Below are positions 44,866 to 58,164 of a DNA stretch of 64,000 nucleotides, in pieces. The stretch spans positions 66,598,607 through 66,662,606 of the forward strand of contig NC_077227.1 in NCBI RefSeq assembly GCF_027887165.1, written 5' to 3'. Source of the stretch: Monodelphis domestica (taxonomy: Eukaryota; Chordata; Mammalia; Didelphimorphia; Didelphidae). Numbering within the stretch: position 1 is the stretch's first letter; each line of letters opens with the position of its first letter. Under the pieces are notes generated by a model. It ran no database searches. It was not told where the DNA came from and was given only the letters and a program-made list of their open reading frames with translations. The position numbers were made by a program, and so were the translations under genes.

Positions 44866-47800
44866 AAAATTTAGTATATTTTTTTCAATTTTACCTGATT
44901 CATGGGTCTCCCCTCCCCCTTCCCTCCTCTTTCCTGGAGCTAACAATGAATTCCACTGGGTTATACATATATCATTGTTCAAAACTTATTTCAATGATAC
45001 TCAGATTTGCAGTAGATTAATCTTTTAACACCAGAAACTTAATCATATCCCTATCAAACTATGTGATAAATCATATGTTTTTCTTCTGTGTTTCTATTCT
45101 CACAGTTCTTTCTTTGGATGTGGATAGTATTATTTTTCATAAGTTCCTCTGGTTTGGGTCCTGTGTCATTGCATTGCTGTTAGTAGAAAAGTCTATTAGA
45201 TGTGATTGCGCCATAATGTTATCAATCTTTTTATACAATGTTCTCTGGGTTCTGCTCCTTTTGTTCTGCATCTCTTCTTTGACATCTTTCTAGTTCATGT
45301 GGAATTCCTCCAATTCATCATTCCTTTCAGCACAATTCCTTTTCTATCACCATCAGATACCACAATTAATTCCCCAATAAATAGAAATGCCCTCATTTTC
45401 GTATTTTTTTTGCCACCACAAAGAGCAAGGTTATACATATTTTTGTACAAGATTTTTTCATTATTATCCCTTTTGGGGTACAAATTCAACTGTAGCATGG
45501 CTGAGTCAAAGAGTAGGCATTCTTTTAAAGCCCCTTGCATATAGTTCCAAATTGCCCTCCAGAATGGTTGGACCAATTAATAATTCCACCAGAAGTTTAT
45601 TAGTGTCCCAATTTTGCCACATCCCCTCAAGTGTTTATTACTTTGCTGCTAAATCTTCTATTCCTATACTTTTTCATTATAAATGAGTGTTGTATTTTAT
45701 TAAAAGCTTTTCCTTCATCTATTGAGATAATCATGGGATTTCTGTTGGTTTGATTATTGATATGGTCAATTATATGGATGATTTCCTTAATATTAAATCA
45801 ATCTTGCATTCCTGGTAGAGATCCCACTTGGTCATAATGGGAAATTCTTGTGATAACTTGCTGTAATCTTTTTGTTAGTACTGTAATTAAGATTTTTGCA
45901 TTTTTTCCTTAAGGTGATTGGTCTCTAGTTTTCTTTCTCTGTTTTTGGCCTGCCTATCTTTGGAATCAATATCATCTTCATGTTATAAAAAAGAATTTGG
46001 TAATGTTAAGATAATTTTAGGGTTGAGACTTAAAATCTAGATTTAATTGGTCGCCAGGGAAAATCCCAAATAAAATACCGGTCAGTCTAGAAATTTAAGG
46101 TAATTTAATTAATATAGAGGGAAGGAATTTAAGGAGAAGGAGGGAAGAGGATATAGGATTCCTCCTGCCTGGCCTGTGCCAGGGGGAGTTTAAAATTCAC
46201 ACCTCTAGGTTTCTGAAGAAGATTATAGGCTTCTAAGGGGATAAAGTTGGAAAAGTAAAGGAGGAAACTCAGCCAGAAACTCACCACCAAACCAGACAAA
46301 TAGCTTGTAGCCATGCTCAGATGCTGGAAGGCTCAGCACACTGCTCTCAGCTAACTGTCCACTGCCAATAAGGGAAAAAGAGTGTTCTTAGAGATGAAAA
46401 AAATCCCAAATATATAGACCTTTCACCCTTATGTCTCCTCTAAATTTTCACATCTACCAATCACTTCAAAGGCTTTCTCCAGGACTGCCCAAACTTTTAG
46501 TTCTCATCTTCTTTGATTAAATCTTTTGAGTTACTTAACACTTCTTTGTTAAGTTCACCTTTTGTTAGTTACTTGACCTTTTTGTGATTAATTTAACCTT
46601 CATAGTTACTTAACACCTTTTTGTAGTAAGACGTAAAAATAGACTCAGCTTAAAGTTCTAGCTTCACTATAAGGTGAGAACTAAGTACCTTCATTGTTCA
46701 ATCAGGAGATTAAAACTTTATCTTCCCCTAAAATACGTCTAAGTAGGGTGGAGTAATTTTAAAGTTCCCAAGACATTCCTGATTTTGTTAAACTAAGTAT
46801 CTTCATTGTTATAATCAGGAAATAGCTAAATCCAATCTTCACAATAAGACTCCTTTTTTGCTTATTTTGTCAAATGATTTGTATAGTATTGAGATTAGTT
46901 CTTTAAATGTATGACAGAGTTAGCTTGTAAATTTATCTGTGCCTAAGGACTTTTTTTTAGGAAGTTCCTTGATGGCTTGTTCAATTTCTTTTTCTTAGAT
47001 ATGATTATTTATTTAAGTATTTTATTTCTTCTTTTGTTAATCTAGGCAATTTATATTTTTGTAATCATTCACGCCTTTCACCTTGACTATAATATTCATT
47101 GCCATATAATTGGGCACAACAGTTCTTAATAATTTCCTCAATTTTCTTTTCATTAGAGGTGAGGTAACCCCTTTCATCTTTGATACTGTTAATTTGATTC
47201 CCTTCTTTCTTTTTTTATTAGATTAACCAGTACATTATCTATTTTATTTGTTTTTATTCAAAGTACTAGCTCCTAATCTTATATATTAGTTCAATAGTCC
47301 TTTTACTTCCAATTTGATTAATTTCTCTTAATTTTTAGGATTTCCAAATTAGCTTTTATCTGGGAATTTTTAATTTGTCCTTTTTCTAATTTTCTAGATT
47401 ACAAGCCTAATTCATTGATCTCCCTCTCAATTTTGTTGGTATAGGCAATCAGGGATATAAATTTTCCCCTGAGTACTGGTTTGGCTGTCCTACAGGTTTT
47501 GATGTTGTCTCCTCATTGTCATTCTCTTTAATGAAATCCACAATTGGTTCTATGATTTGTTTTTTGACCCATGAGTTTTGAAGAATTAGTATATGTAGTT
47601 TCCAATTAATTTTAAATATGCCTTTCCATGGGCTGTTGCTATTATAATTTTATCACATTATATTCTGAAAAAGTTGTATTTATTATTTCTGTTTTTCTGC
47701 ATTTCTTTGCAATATTTCTATGTCCTAGAACATGGTCAATCTTTGTATATGTACCATGTACTTCTGAGAAGAAATATATTCCTTTTTATTACTATTCAGT

Positions 47801-49440
47801 TTTCTCCAGATATCTATTAACTATAATGTTTTCTAGCACTTGCCTTTTTCTTATTTATTGTTTGGTTCAATTTATCTAGCCCTTAAAGGAGAAGGTTGAA
47901 ATCCCCTGCTAATATGGTCTTACTTTCTATTTCATCCTTGAGCTCCTTTAATTTTTCCTTTAGAAATCTGAATGCTATGCTTTTTGGTGCAAAAAAATTT
48001 AGTAATGATATCACTTCATTGTTTATAGTACCCTTTAGCAAAATGTAACTTCCTTCCTTATCTATCTCTTTAAATCACATCAATTTCTACTTTAGCTTTG
48101 TCTGGTGTCATGATTGCTTCTCCTACTTTTTTTTTTACTTTAGATGACACAGAATAAATTATGCTCCATTCTTTTACCCTGAATCTCTGTGAGTCATCCT
48201 GCCTCAATTGTGTTTCTTGTAAACAATATATAGTAAGATTTTGGTTTTTAATCCACTCTGCTACCCCTTCCATTTATGAGTTCATCCTATTCACATTCAG
48301 CATTATGATTATTAAATGTGCATTGACCTCCATTATATTATCCCCTTTAAATCCTGCTCCATTCCCTTTATCACTGTTTTTCCTCACCAATATTTTGATT
48401 TTTGTCACCCACCTACTTCCCTCTCCCTCCAATTACCTCCCTCTTCCATTTTCTTATTCCCTTCTAATTCTTTATATATTAAGATAGAATTCTATACCAC
48501 ACTGAGCTGGGTAAGACATAATTCTATACACCACTGACTAAACTTGTTTTACTCTCTCTGAGCCCTTTATGATGAGTATAAAGTTTAAATATTGCCTGTC
48601 ACCAACCTTATCCTCCCCTCTGTATGATTATTTTCCATGCCTCTTTATGTTATATAATTTACCCCATTCTATCTCTCCCTTCCCTTTTCTCTCAGTGATG
48701 TGATGGTCTGAAGGCTGGGAGCTCTGAGACCCTCTCTCCCCCTGCTGATTCAGTTGACCCTTGAGATGCTGATAGCCTAAAGTCTTTCCCCAGGCTTGGT
48801 TATAAGCTTTTGATCTCACTCAGATATTGATCATGTGAGGGATTGGTCAGATTCTAGCCTCAGTCTTAGTCTTAAGTTTTTGGTTTCACTGAGTACTTGT
48901 TCTAATCAGGCATGCCCTTGATTGTCTTGTATTAAAGCTCACCATGAGCTTTCCACAAAAAGATAAGTACTTAGTACTCTCTTCCACCTCAAAGTGTGAA
49001 GTAAATCCTTGTCCTAAGCCCAGACTAGAATTCTCGGGGCTGGGCATCTGGATTTCTCCATAAGTTTGAAATTTCAAGGGATATGGGTTGGCTTGTATCT
49101 CTATTTGCTCAGTCAAGGTTTCAGGATCTGGATGTTGGCTAGGGCATAGGTTCTGAAACTCAGGAGAAGTGGGCTGGGGTGGTGTGGTTTGTTCCTGGCT
49201 TGCTCTTCCTTCCTTGCTACAGCTTCTTACTGGGTCTCCTCTCACCCCACTGCCACAGATGTTCATTGCCTATCTTTTGGGTTTTTCTTTTCTTGAAAAT
49301 TGTTTCAGTATGTCTCCTTGTTAGTTCTTTCACTCCTATATTCATTTTGTGGTTATATTTTAATCTTGGGTAAAGAAGATTCTTATGGTGGCACAGAGCT
49401 ACTGAGGATTATTTTGCCTTCTTGGCTCCACCCCCAGGAC
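44866..49440 (-). mobile_element. Older L1 (L1-C), internally deleted, split by an LTR-like fossil
   Basis: Minus-strand L1 with 3' UTR (44866-45295), ORF2 C-terminus (45295-45640), a jump of about 1.5 kb to the RT region ('ttctattcctatactttttc' near 45657), RT up to 46005, the LTR-like fossil, RT N-terminal part and endonuclease (46858-48310; VAEWIKNQNLTIYCLQETQ-like residues at 48070-48273), a short spacer, then 5' UTR (48690-49440, ending 'ttcttggctccacccccagg'). ORF1 is deleted. The frame is broken throughout. Confidence 0.8.
46006..46853 (-). mobile_element. Solo LTR-like fossil (candidate ERV1 LTR) in L1-C
   Basis: The insertion runs from TG ('tgttaagataattttagggt') to CA ('ccaatcttcaca') and interrupts the L1 phrase 'gaatttggtaagactcc'. 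The bases gtaa and ataa on either side look like a 4-bp target duplication, the size used by gammaretrovirus-like (ERV1) integrases. There are no internal genes, so it is a solo LTR. It is old, but younger than L1-C. Confidence 0.65.
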
Positions 49441-49449
49441 TCTTCTAAA

Positions 49450-50790
49450 GGAAATTCTTTCAAAAATAATAGGAAATGCTTCAAGTAAAATGAAAAAAAA
49501 ATTATGAACTATCTATTCACTTAAATCCTACTAACTTATTAATCATTTAATATGTGCCAGGCACATATACCCTGCCTGCCCCAATTTACCACTAATAAAT
49601 TGACTATATCCTAACTATTCTTAAAGTGTGACTAGTCAGAACAGTCATACTTTTCATGTTTCTTACAGTTGTTTCTACCATGTCCACTCTTTACAGCTAA
49701 ATAATCTAATCTAATCCATATATACTTTAATAGGGAGGCCATATTGAACTTCCTTGCCACCCCTTTATCCCAGAGTTAGTTGGCAATGAAGTGAAGGAAA
49801 GAGACTAAGAAGAACAAACTGGTAAACAGGAGAGTAGTTCTTAAAATTTTGGTACAAACTAAAATGTTCTCATTTTAATGCTTGTAAAATGCAAAGGAGA
49901 CCAATTTTATTGAAATATAAAATGTGTTATTTAGGGAAATGATAGCATATGAGGAGATAGTCAAGAAGTAAAGGATAAGAATAAACCTGACTAAATACGT
50001 AAACAGTGAGATCAATAAAGAAAATCATATAAATAAATAGTTTAGAAAATGACAATACAATTATTATAATATGCAAGTAAAGAGTTTGTTCTGAAACCAC
50101 TAATAAATTGAGAAGTAATGGAAAAACAAAAAATATATATAAATAGATAGATATAGAATGGTTGCAAAGAAAAAAAAAACTTTAATTACCATGAAATAAG
50201 AGAAAGGATAAAAATTGTAAAGAAGTCAATTTATGGTGGGGAGAAATAACTTAAAAAAATAATAAGAAAAACAAGAGGACAGTGAATTTAAAACATAAGG
50301 GAATTTTTTCTGAAATAGTAGTGACACTGGAAAAAAGTAAAAGATTAGGACTTAAAAATATAGTAGTAGAAGAAAAACTGCTGGAAAAATGTAAAACATG
50401 GGCATGCACAGAAAACAATAAAGTTTTAAAGAACAATAGAGGAAAATGCATGGTTTATACATTAGTTAAAACAACTGATCTCATATATACCATGGATTGA
50501 GACATTTTAAGCATTGTAAATCTCCAAGAAAAACAAAATGAACTAAAATGGCCAAATGTCATACACACCTCATATTGGAAATGTCCCCTCTGAACTATCT
50601 ATATAAATAATTTGTACAGAATTAGTAGGATTGGATGAGATTTAATCTAATCAAAGGATAGAATGTCAATCTCTCTCTATATATATAGAGAGAGGTAGAT
50701 TAGATTATATAGATGAATAGATAGATAGATAGATAGATAGATAGATTGATTGATTGATTGATATTGATTTTATGTTAGTGTCAAAGTATC
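49450..50790. other. AT-rich intergenic DNA with a (GATA)n/(GATT)n tract
   Basis: Nothing gene-like. (GATA)n lies at about 50717-50746 and runs into GATT repeats to 50762. 'tctctctatatatatagaga' near 50672 is an inverted repeat. Confidence 0.5.
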
Positions 50791-50794
50791 AAAT

Positions 50795-51280
50795 TATTTC
50801 AACTATGCTGCTGGAAACAATAATAGAAGAGTGTCCTGGAGCATTAAACACATAGAAACATGGACTCACACAGAAAACTACTGAAAAATAATGCATATAT
50901 CATGTGAATTGATGCAGAGTGAAATAAGCAAATGTGCTAGACTTTGCTAAAAGCAACAATACATTGATCCAAGACAGTTCTGAGGGACTTATGAAAAAGA
51001 ATGCTATCCACCTTCAGAGCAACATCTATTGAAATAGAAATTCAGATAAAAACAGGATTTATCATTTGTTTATTTTGGTATATATTTTGGGTTTGAGTTT
51101 TATAAGATTATTCACTTACTAAAATGAATAATATGGAAATATGTTTTGCATGATAATACATGTATAACTCAGACTGAATTGCTTCTAAACTCTTGGTGTG
51201 GGGAGGGAAGAAGGGAAAGAGGCAATATCTATCACATAACTTCAGAAAATTTAAGTAGAAATTTGCTATTAAAATAAAAT
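50795..51280 (+). mobile_element. L1 3' UTR fragment, plus strand
   Basis: 'caagacagttctgagggact' is followed by 'tatgaaaaagaatgctatcc', 'aataatatggaaatatgttt' and 'gtggggagggaagaaggga' (polypurine), the standard end of the local L1 families in the sense orientation. A 5'-truncated old copy. Confidence 0.7.
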
Positions 51281-51499
51281 AATATTTTATATATCAGCAA
51301 TAAGTAGAAACCTCATGTTAAAATCACCGATTACACTGACTTAATAATTTCAATGTCAAACAATAAAATATTTCAGATATCAAATCACAAGGTCTTCTGC
51401 TATCAATGAAAAATAATTTGAATAAATGGGACTAACTTTCACACATGAAGAACCAAAGAAGAAATTGGAATATTTTATTTGGAATAGTAAAATAGATCA

Positions 51500-52345
51500 G
51501 ATGCCACACTTGGAATCACAGAGATTTGAATGTAGTATTTGGTAGTGCAATGAGGAAAGGAGAGAAATGAGTGGAAGCAGTAAATGGAGAGGATTTTGCA
51601 GAGAGAGAAGTGTGTTGGACCTGACCTCATGCTCTGAAACTGCAGAGATTGAATTCTGGAACATGGGAAATGGATAAAGACAGACAGCAGGAGTGACTGG
51701 AAGTCTCTGACTTCCTGTTGCTGTGACAGTTTGGAGCTGGATACTTCCTCCTGCTCTCAACATCTGTGAGCTGTGGAGGGGTTTTTGGTTTCCTATCCCT
51801 GAACAACTCTGGTTTCCCTGTGTGAAGAAACCCATCATCCCGTGAGATCAAAAAGTGATTCCTGATTATGAAGAGAGTGTTTCCTGTTACTCTGAAGAGC
51901 TGTGTCAGCAAGTATATAGGTATACCACCTGTCTGGTGGTAAGACCTGAAGCTATCTTAGGCCTGGTCCTGCTAGGGTTGAACCCAGACATAAATGATTC
52001 AACCTAAAACTACTCTGAAGGACAATATATCTTACCAAAAGTTATTTGGGAGGATTAATAGTGTCAGGTAGTCAGATAGCCAGGAACTTTAGCAAAGTAG
52101 GGATCTAAGGAGCTTGAAGACAAAGAAATCCCCATGCAGAGATTGTAGTGGTGGGAATTTAGGTAGAACCCTTAGATTTAGGGAAACCTATTTCTTATTC
52201 ATCCCCTCCATCTTACCATTTTTAAATAAACCCTTGTCCTGTTTGAAAACTGTCTGAGGGTCTGAGCAATGTGTGCACTGGCCCTGTGAGGAGGGTCACA
52301 GGCCCCTTACCTGTGGATTCCAAGGAACCAACTAAACCTTGGTAT
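51500..52345 (+). mobile_element. Candidate solo LTR-like fossil
   Basis: A GC-richer block with an AATAAA signal near 52225 ('aaataaacccttgtcctg') is followed by about 100 bp ending near 'ggtatctcttaaatca', which resembles an R/U5 layout. No internal genes flank it. The left boundary is unclear, and no second copy is in the window. Confidence 0.35.
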
Positions 52346-52349
52346 CTCT

Positions 52350-54287
52350 TAAATCAACAACAACAACAACCATCCAGACTATCCACCTATTTCAGTAGAT
52401 GGCTGGGTGACTGGCAAAACACATCTTTGAGCCTTAGTTTCTTTGACTATAAAGTACTGTTAATACTTCTTGTACGAACTACTTCCCAGTTGACATGAGA
52501 ATCAATGTAAAGACTGAACTTTTCAAACTGTAGAGATACATGTTAGTTATTCCTTTCTTAAATTATATATTCAGTTAATTATTCATCAGTAGTAGCAGTC
52601 TAATGATGATTTCTAAACACTCTCTGCCACTATCATTGTAGATGTTGAAGGCAATCACAAAGGACTAAGAGCCATGACAGAATGAATTACCATGGTCACC
52701 ACAAGGCATCACTTAATAGTAAATCATTTGGTAGAAAAACTCTTCATGAATCCCCTGTGTAGTAATTGGGTAATTGCCAGAACTTTGTTTAGAGCAATGT
52801 GCAGGCAAGGATAAAGTAGTCCCAGCTAGAGAGAGTGAACATTTTTAAGGAATTCCACCCTTGGGCTATATTATGGTGGTTATTATGAATGTTTTATCAC
52901 AGCAAACATTCCAAGACTATTTATAATTATAATATTTCAATGGACACTTGATGACCTTTCCAGCTATACATTTCTCAAATTTTCAGGCGTTTCGAGGGGT
53001 CTAGGTGTCCAATATCTGATCAGACTTGCAGAAATTTCATTGAGGAAGGAAAAAAATAAATATTTTTACACTGCCATATTTTCACTGAACACTTCTAAGT
53101 ATGTCTGAAATCTGGGTCAGTCTTTTCCTAGAAATTCTTTCAGGCAAGAACATGACAGGCAATAGTTGTATCATATGAACCATAATCTGGAAATGGAGGA
53201 ATTGCATTTTATAAAGGTACTGGAATAAAAAATGGAAGAAAACATTTGAAGGATTTGAGAATGGGAAAGGATGTTCAATGAGAGATGTACAATTAAGTAC
53301 ATTGTTTTCAAACATGATCCACTTTGAATCTGCAAACAGTAGAAACTTTGTAGAGGTCTTAGTGGTCAAAATTTAGTGATTCCCCATAGCAGACAATTAC
53401 TTATCACTTAAAAGGATAGATTATTCTTTTTCCTGAACAGATTGGGGAATCTGGTCTCTATCCTATGCTTTGAATTCATGTTGAATGGGTGAAAATATCA
53501 TCAATTATTATGAGGCATTCAGTCATTAAAGTTTAATTCATTCTATTCTTTACATGATAAAAAATGAAGTTGGTCATAAATATGTCACTATGGGAGATTA
53601 ATGATACAATTCCAAACCTTAGGTTTTATTTTGTTGTTGCCTTTACTATATTTGTACTCTACTTAATTGAGGGTTTGTTTTTGTCATTGCTAAAGTCAGA
53701 CAGCTTTTCTTAGAGATTAAAGTGACTTTACCTACTTATTTCAATATCTAACAAGTAGAAATTTCCTTCAGGGAAAAGTATGGAAATGATGTAATTGTAT
53801 AATGAAATCATATACAATTTTGCAACTTAAACATTTTTCAAAATAGGCAACTTGGTATTTTTGATTATTCAGAACAGAAGGCATCTTTGAGTTGATCAAG
53901 AACTATATTAATGAAATTTTGAGAAGTCCAATCCAGGTTTATATGTCAGTTATAGTCAGTTAAGTAGATAGCATATTTAAAATCACCATCTGTGGTGGGT
54001 GGAGGCATTCTGATTCAAAATGAGGTATATATGGATTTCAGGTTAATTACTACCAGCTGTTTTCATTTATGTTTCAAAGAAAAAGACATCAAATTCTAAC
54101 AATCTCTAATCTCATTTCTTTAAAGATACTGTATCTGTTTGTTTAAAAACATGAATGCTAAAACAGTTGCACAGAAATGGTCACTAGGCAGATGCACTGA
54201 GTTTAACTACAAATTGCAGAAAAGTTCCATGGGAAAAAATGCATTTTTTTTGTTATATTGCTTCTAAGCAAAAAGACTTTGTTTATG
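52350..54287. other. Intergenic DNA, nothing recognised
   Basis: A short (CAA)n run lies near 52356-52370. No coding potential. Confidence 0.5.
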
Positions 54288-54295
54288 CCATGGAT

Positions 54296-54512
54296 TCCTA
54301 TTAGCGAACTTATGGCACATGTGCTAGAGGAGACTGCTCCCCTTCTCCTCTCCACATGTGCCTTTGGACATTTCTCACTTCACCCACCCCTCTCCCCAGC
54401 AGCCCAATGGGAGCACTTCCTCCCTCGCCTGTCTGAGTTAAGGCATGGGGCTCACATGTACTGGGAGGGTTGCAGATTGGGAACTCAGTCTCTAAAAGGT
54501 TCACTATCACTG
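54296..54512. mobile_element. OposCharlie1 (OC1)-like non-autonomous hAT remnant
   Basis: A 217-bp element. Its left end ('tagcgaacttatggcacatg') and right end ('aaaaggttcactatcactg') are decayed forms of the OC1-type termini (CAGTGATGGCGAACCTATGG and its complement, from memory). Flanking 8-bp sequences ccatggat (54288-54295) and ccctagat (54513-54520) agree at 6 of 8 bases, and the second carries the hAT-preferred CTAGA. There is no transposase. The plus-strand frame across it is fortuitous. Confidence 0.75.
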
Positions 54513-54607
54513 CCCTAGATGTTACTGAATCTAGCTTTTATCCTTTAATGAATATTTAAAATCTTTCAGATATTTATAAGTAAAACTTACAGCTCACTAT
54601 ATCCCAG

Positions 54608-54845
54608 GTGGCATAATGAATAGAGTATTGGATTTGGAAATTGGAAAGCCTGAGTTAAAATTCTAACTTAGACACTTATTAACTGTGTGACCATGGGTAA
54701 ATCATGTAACCTCTTAACTCATTTCCATATTTCTTAAATGAGGATAATAATTGTATCTAACTCTTAAGACTATTGGAAAATGGAAATACATGAATATTTC
54801 TAAGTATTTAGCAATACTTAAACTTTTATACAAATATTAGTCACT
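54608..54845 (+). mobile_element. MIR-like SINE
   Basis: 'ggtggcataatgaatagagt' and 'aactgtgtgaccatgggtaa' (CORE) are followed by 'catttccatatttcttaaat', 'gaggataataattgtatcta' and 'taagtatttagcaatactta', the full MIR-type order. It has diverged moderately. Confidence 0.7.
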
Positions 54846-54849
54846 ATTG

Positions 54850-56035
54850 CTACAGCTATACTATTGTTTTACTCCTAATCTTACTTAAATATTTTCAAGT
54901 TGGTAGAATTCTATTGGTAGCTAATACCATTTGCACAACTGGGTCTTCTTCACTGACACTGTTTCTCATTTGTCTTCATGAAGGTGTAAATTCAATGGTA
55001 TTTCATTTGAACTCTTTATTCATTGAAATTGTACAATGTCTATGGTGGATGCTTGATTTTTTTTTTACTAGCTATGCAATTCTGGTCCAATTGTTTCATA
55101 TGTCTGTCTAAGCAGCTTCACGTATAAAATGAGGATAAAAATGAACTCCAGTGAACTGGATTACTCTAGATCTTATTAGTCTTATGGGATGACTATTTAA
55201 CTGAAGATTCAGTAATAATTTTCACTAATTACCTCAGTGGTCAGGGAACATTGATTTCCTAATCATTGTTATCAAGCTATCTGCTGGATCAAGGGACATT
55301 TCTTAAGACTTATTCTGGATACCTGACATAAGTGGATCCAACTATGTGCTATTTCATTGTTTGACAGTGGCTATCTGGTCAACATTTGAGCACTACAAGA
55401 GATTACTTAAAATCATCAACTGTGCACACTCACATAATGTATATGTGTATGTGTATATATGTATATATATACATATGTGTATTTATGTATATAAGTGTGT
55501 TCACATGAATGTATATGACTTTTAAGGCCTGAGTAGTATTTTTATCACAGTGAGTCTTGATTTGTTTGTAATGGGTAAACTGATATCTACTTCCTGGGAT
55601 GATATAGAAAACTAGCAATAGCACTAAGGTAGGAATTAGGAGACCTGGGATGTCACTGATGTTCTACTAAAAAACTGAACTAGTTTCTTCAAGAATATAT
55701 TGCAGGATAAGTGAGAAGGTAATTAGAAGTAAATATAAAAATACAATGAAAATTATAAAGTGCTATATAAACCTAGGATAGTTTATTAATGTATAATGTA
55801 CTTAGCACATTATATAATTTAATATAATCATATGTACTATTAATAAAATTTTTAAAGTAGTCATTCAAAAAAAGGAATATTTTAATGTTTTAAGTTCTTT
55901 CAACAAAACATTATTTGGTATATCATTATGTACAACATTATAATATATTAGAGTATAATAGATTATTATATCTCTTAATGTTATGAAGAAAATTAAAAGA
56001 CATGAATAACAGAATAGTAGCATCACATGGAATCA
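54850..56035. other. AT-rich intergenic DNA, nothing recognised
   Basis: A TA/TG-rich patch lies at 55440-55500. There are no genes and no placed repeats. Confidence 0.5.
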
Positions 56036-56039
56036 GAGA

Positions 56040-56865
56040 AGATTACATAGCCAAACTTGAAGAATATTTGTTAATTACTCAATGTCATTGTTTCAGGAGT
56101 TCTTTAATAAAGTATTCTAGGAATCAATAATTGTCCCTACATTGTTCACTGTTTTAGATAAAAGCATAGATGTTATACTCATTGCATTTTATGAGACTCA
56201 AAGCTTAGAAGTATAGTTTAAAAATTGGGAGATGAAATCAAGTTCAAAGATGACCTAGGCAAATGAATAATTGTTTAATTCAATGATATGAAAGTCCATA
56301 AATTTATGTAACATTTAACATTTGGTTTCAGAAAATCAACTTCACAGGTACAAGATGGAGGAAGCTTAGTTAAGTAACTGTTATTTTGAAAAAGTTCTAA
56401 GGGTTTTAATGTAATTATGATCTGTTATACCAGCAGTGTGATATAATAACCAAAAGAGCCAGTAAGAATTGAAACTGCATTAAAAGAGACATAGTTTCCA
56501 GGAATATGTTGGTAATATTCCTACTCTCCTTTGTCCTTCTCTGTTTATTCTGTAATAATCTGTTAATTTCTGAGAAAAATGGTTTAATAAGGACATTAAT
56601 AAGCTGAAGGGTATCTGGGGGAACTCAACCAGGATAGTGAAGAGTCTTGAGTCCATGTCAGAGTGGGATCATTTGAAGGAACTGTGGATATTTAGGCAGA
56701 AAAAAAGATGGCAAAAGAGTGTGAAGTCTGTCTTCATATAGTTTAAGAGTTCCTTTAAGGAAAGATTAGATTTGTTTTAAACCACAGTGAAGAATTACAA
56801 TTAAAAAATGGAAGTTGAAAAAAAGGCAAATTAGGCTTGATTCTGAACTCAGTGCCTGTTTTGTC
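56040..56865 (+). mobile_element. L3/CR1 LINE 3' relic
   Basis: 'acattaataagctgaagggt', 'aaggaactgtggatatttag', 'tgaagtctgtcttcatatag', 'gaaagattagatttgtttta' and 'aggcaaattaggcttgattc' follow the 3' part of mammalian L3/CR1 in the correct order. Ancient and non-coding. Confidence 0.7.
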
Positions 56866-56869
56866 CAAA

Positions 56870-57934
56870 AAAAGTACAATATCAACCTTGGGCCAGACAC
56901 AGTGACAGAAATATATATATGAATTTTATTTTTTCAGGTTATGTTGATTCATTAAAGAAGTAGTATTTACATAGAAGCTTACCATACTCTTCCTCTTGGT
57001 TTTTTCCTAGGCTTCACAATGAATTTCTTATATCATATCCTATCATATTATTTTAAGACCAGGTGGTTAATTTACCTTCCATAGAAGACATAGAATAAGG
57101 AAAGATAAATCAATTGTCATTAAGAAATATAATTGCAACAAATGCTGGGTAAACAAGCCATAATCATTGGATTTGAGGCTTTGTCATTTTCTGAAATGTT
57201 GGGGCAGTGAAATGGGCTTTGACATAGCATGGTGACGTGTCTATTTGTATGCACTTTATTTCCTATTTAAAATGTACAGTGGGTGTTGCCATAGCTATCT
57301 ATTGGCTTTTGTAAAAAAAAATTAATGAGGCAATTATTTTAACTTACAAATCATGTAACCAAAGATCACTTCTCATTATGTGTACTTTTATCATCAGATG
57401 ACCTGGTTGTGATTTGACAAGTTCTCTCTTGTAGGCAATAAAAAATATACATCTTAATGTATAGATACAGAGTTGAAGAAGTCTAACCAAAAGAAGGATA
57501 GCCTTTTGAGCTTTGACTTCTTTTTCTCACTGAGTTACAAAATGTTCAGTTATGTAATTCAATACATAGTTATCTTCCTAGCATCCATCCACTGAACAAA
57601 TTAGAAATACAGTTCTATAATTTTAATTTGTTAATTCTTGTATTCCTTTACACATTTTATCATAATCTAACCTTGCTAAATCCTTATTTTATTCTATTTG
57701 CCAAAAAGAATGAGGTCCTAAAAATGCTCTTACACTAGCAGATTTAAAGCACATTCTGCTGAAAGGAGGTGCTTTGTTCTCCATGATTCTGACAGAATAG
57801 TTATACCTTTTCATAACTGTTTCATACAGTGTCCAATACCTGAAAAGGTGTTCTGGCTATATTTTGACATTAATATGCCATGTTTATGGGTAACAGTGGA
57901 AAATCCCAGACAGTTCCTAACAGAGATATTTCAT
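56870..57934. other. Intergenic DNA, nothing recognised
   Basis: No coding potential or placed repeat. The region is moderately AT-rich throughout. Confidence 0.5.
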
Positions 57935-57950
57935 ATGATGTCACTTGGGG

Positions 57951-58148
57951 GTGAAGCTGAGTAGCTCAGTGGATTGAGAACCAGGCCTAGAGATGGGAGG
58001 TCCTAGGTTCAAATCTGGCTTCAGACACTTCCTAGCTATGTGACCCTGGGAAAGTCACTTGACCCCCATTGCCTAGCCCTTACCATTCTTCTGCCTTGGA
58101 ACCAATACACAGTATTGACTCCAAGACAGAAGGTAAGGGTTTAAAAAA
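57951..58148 (+). mobile_element. CORE-SINE (MAR1/WSINE1-like), full length with 16-bp target duplication
   Basis: The tRNA-like head has an A-box-like 'tagctcagtgg' and a B-box-like 'aggttcaaatctgg'. The CORE 'ttcctagctatgtgaccctg' and tail 'ccaagacagaaggtaagggt' follow. The perfect duplication atgatgtcacttgggg occurs at 57935-57950 and 58149-58164. It is the best-preserved SINE in the window and was presumably mobilised by L1 or RTE machinery. Confidence 0.95.
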
Positions 58149-58164
58149 ATGATGTCACTTGGGG

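Noticed and set aside
54258-54518. 86-codon plus-strand frame through the OC1-like element
   Set aside because: It crosses both ends of a non-autonomous transposon and has no transposase similarity.
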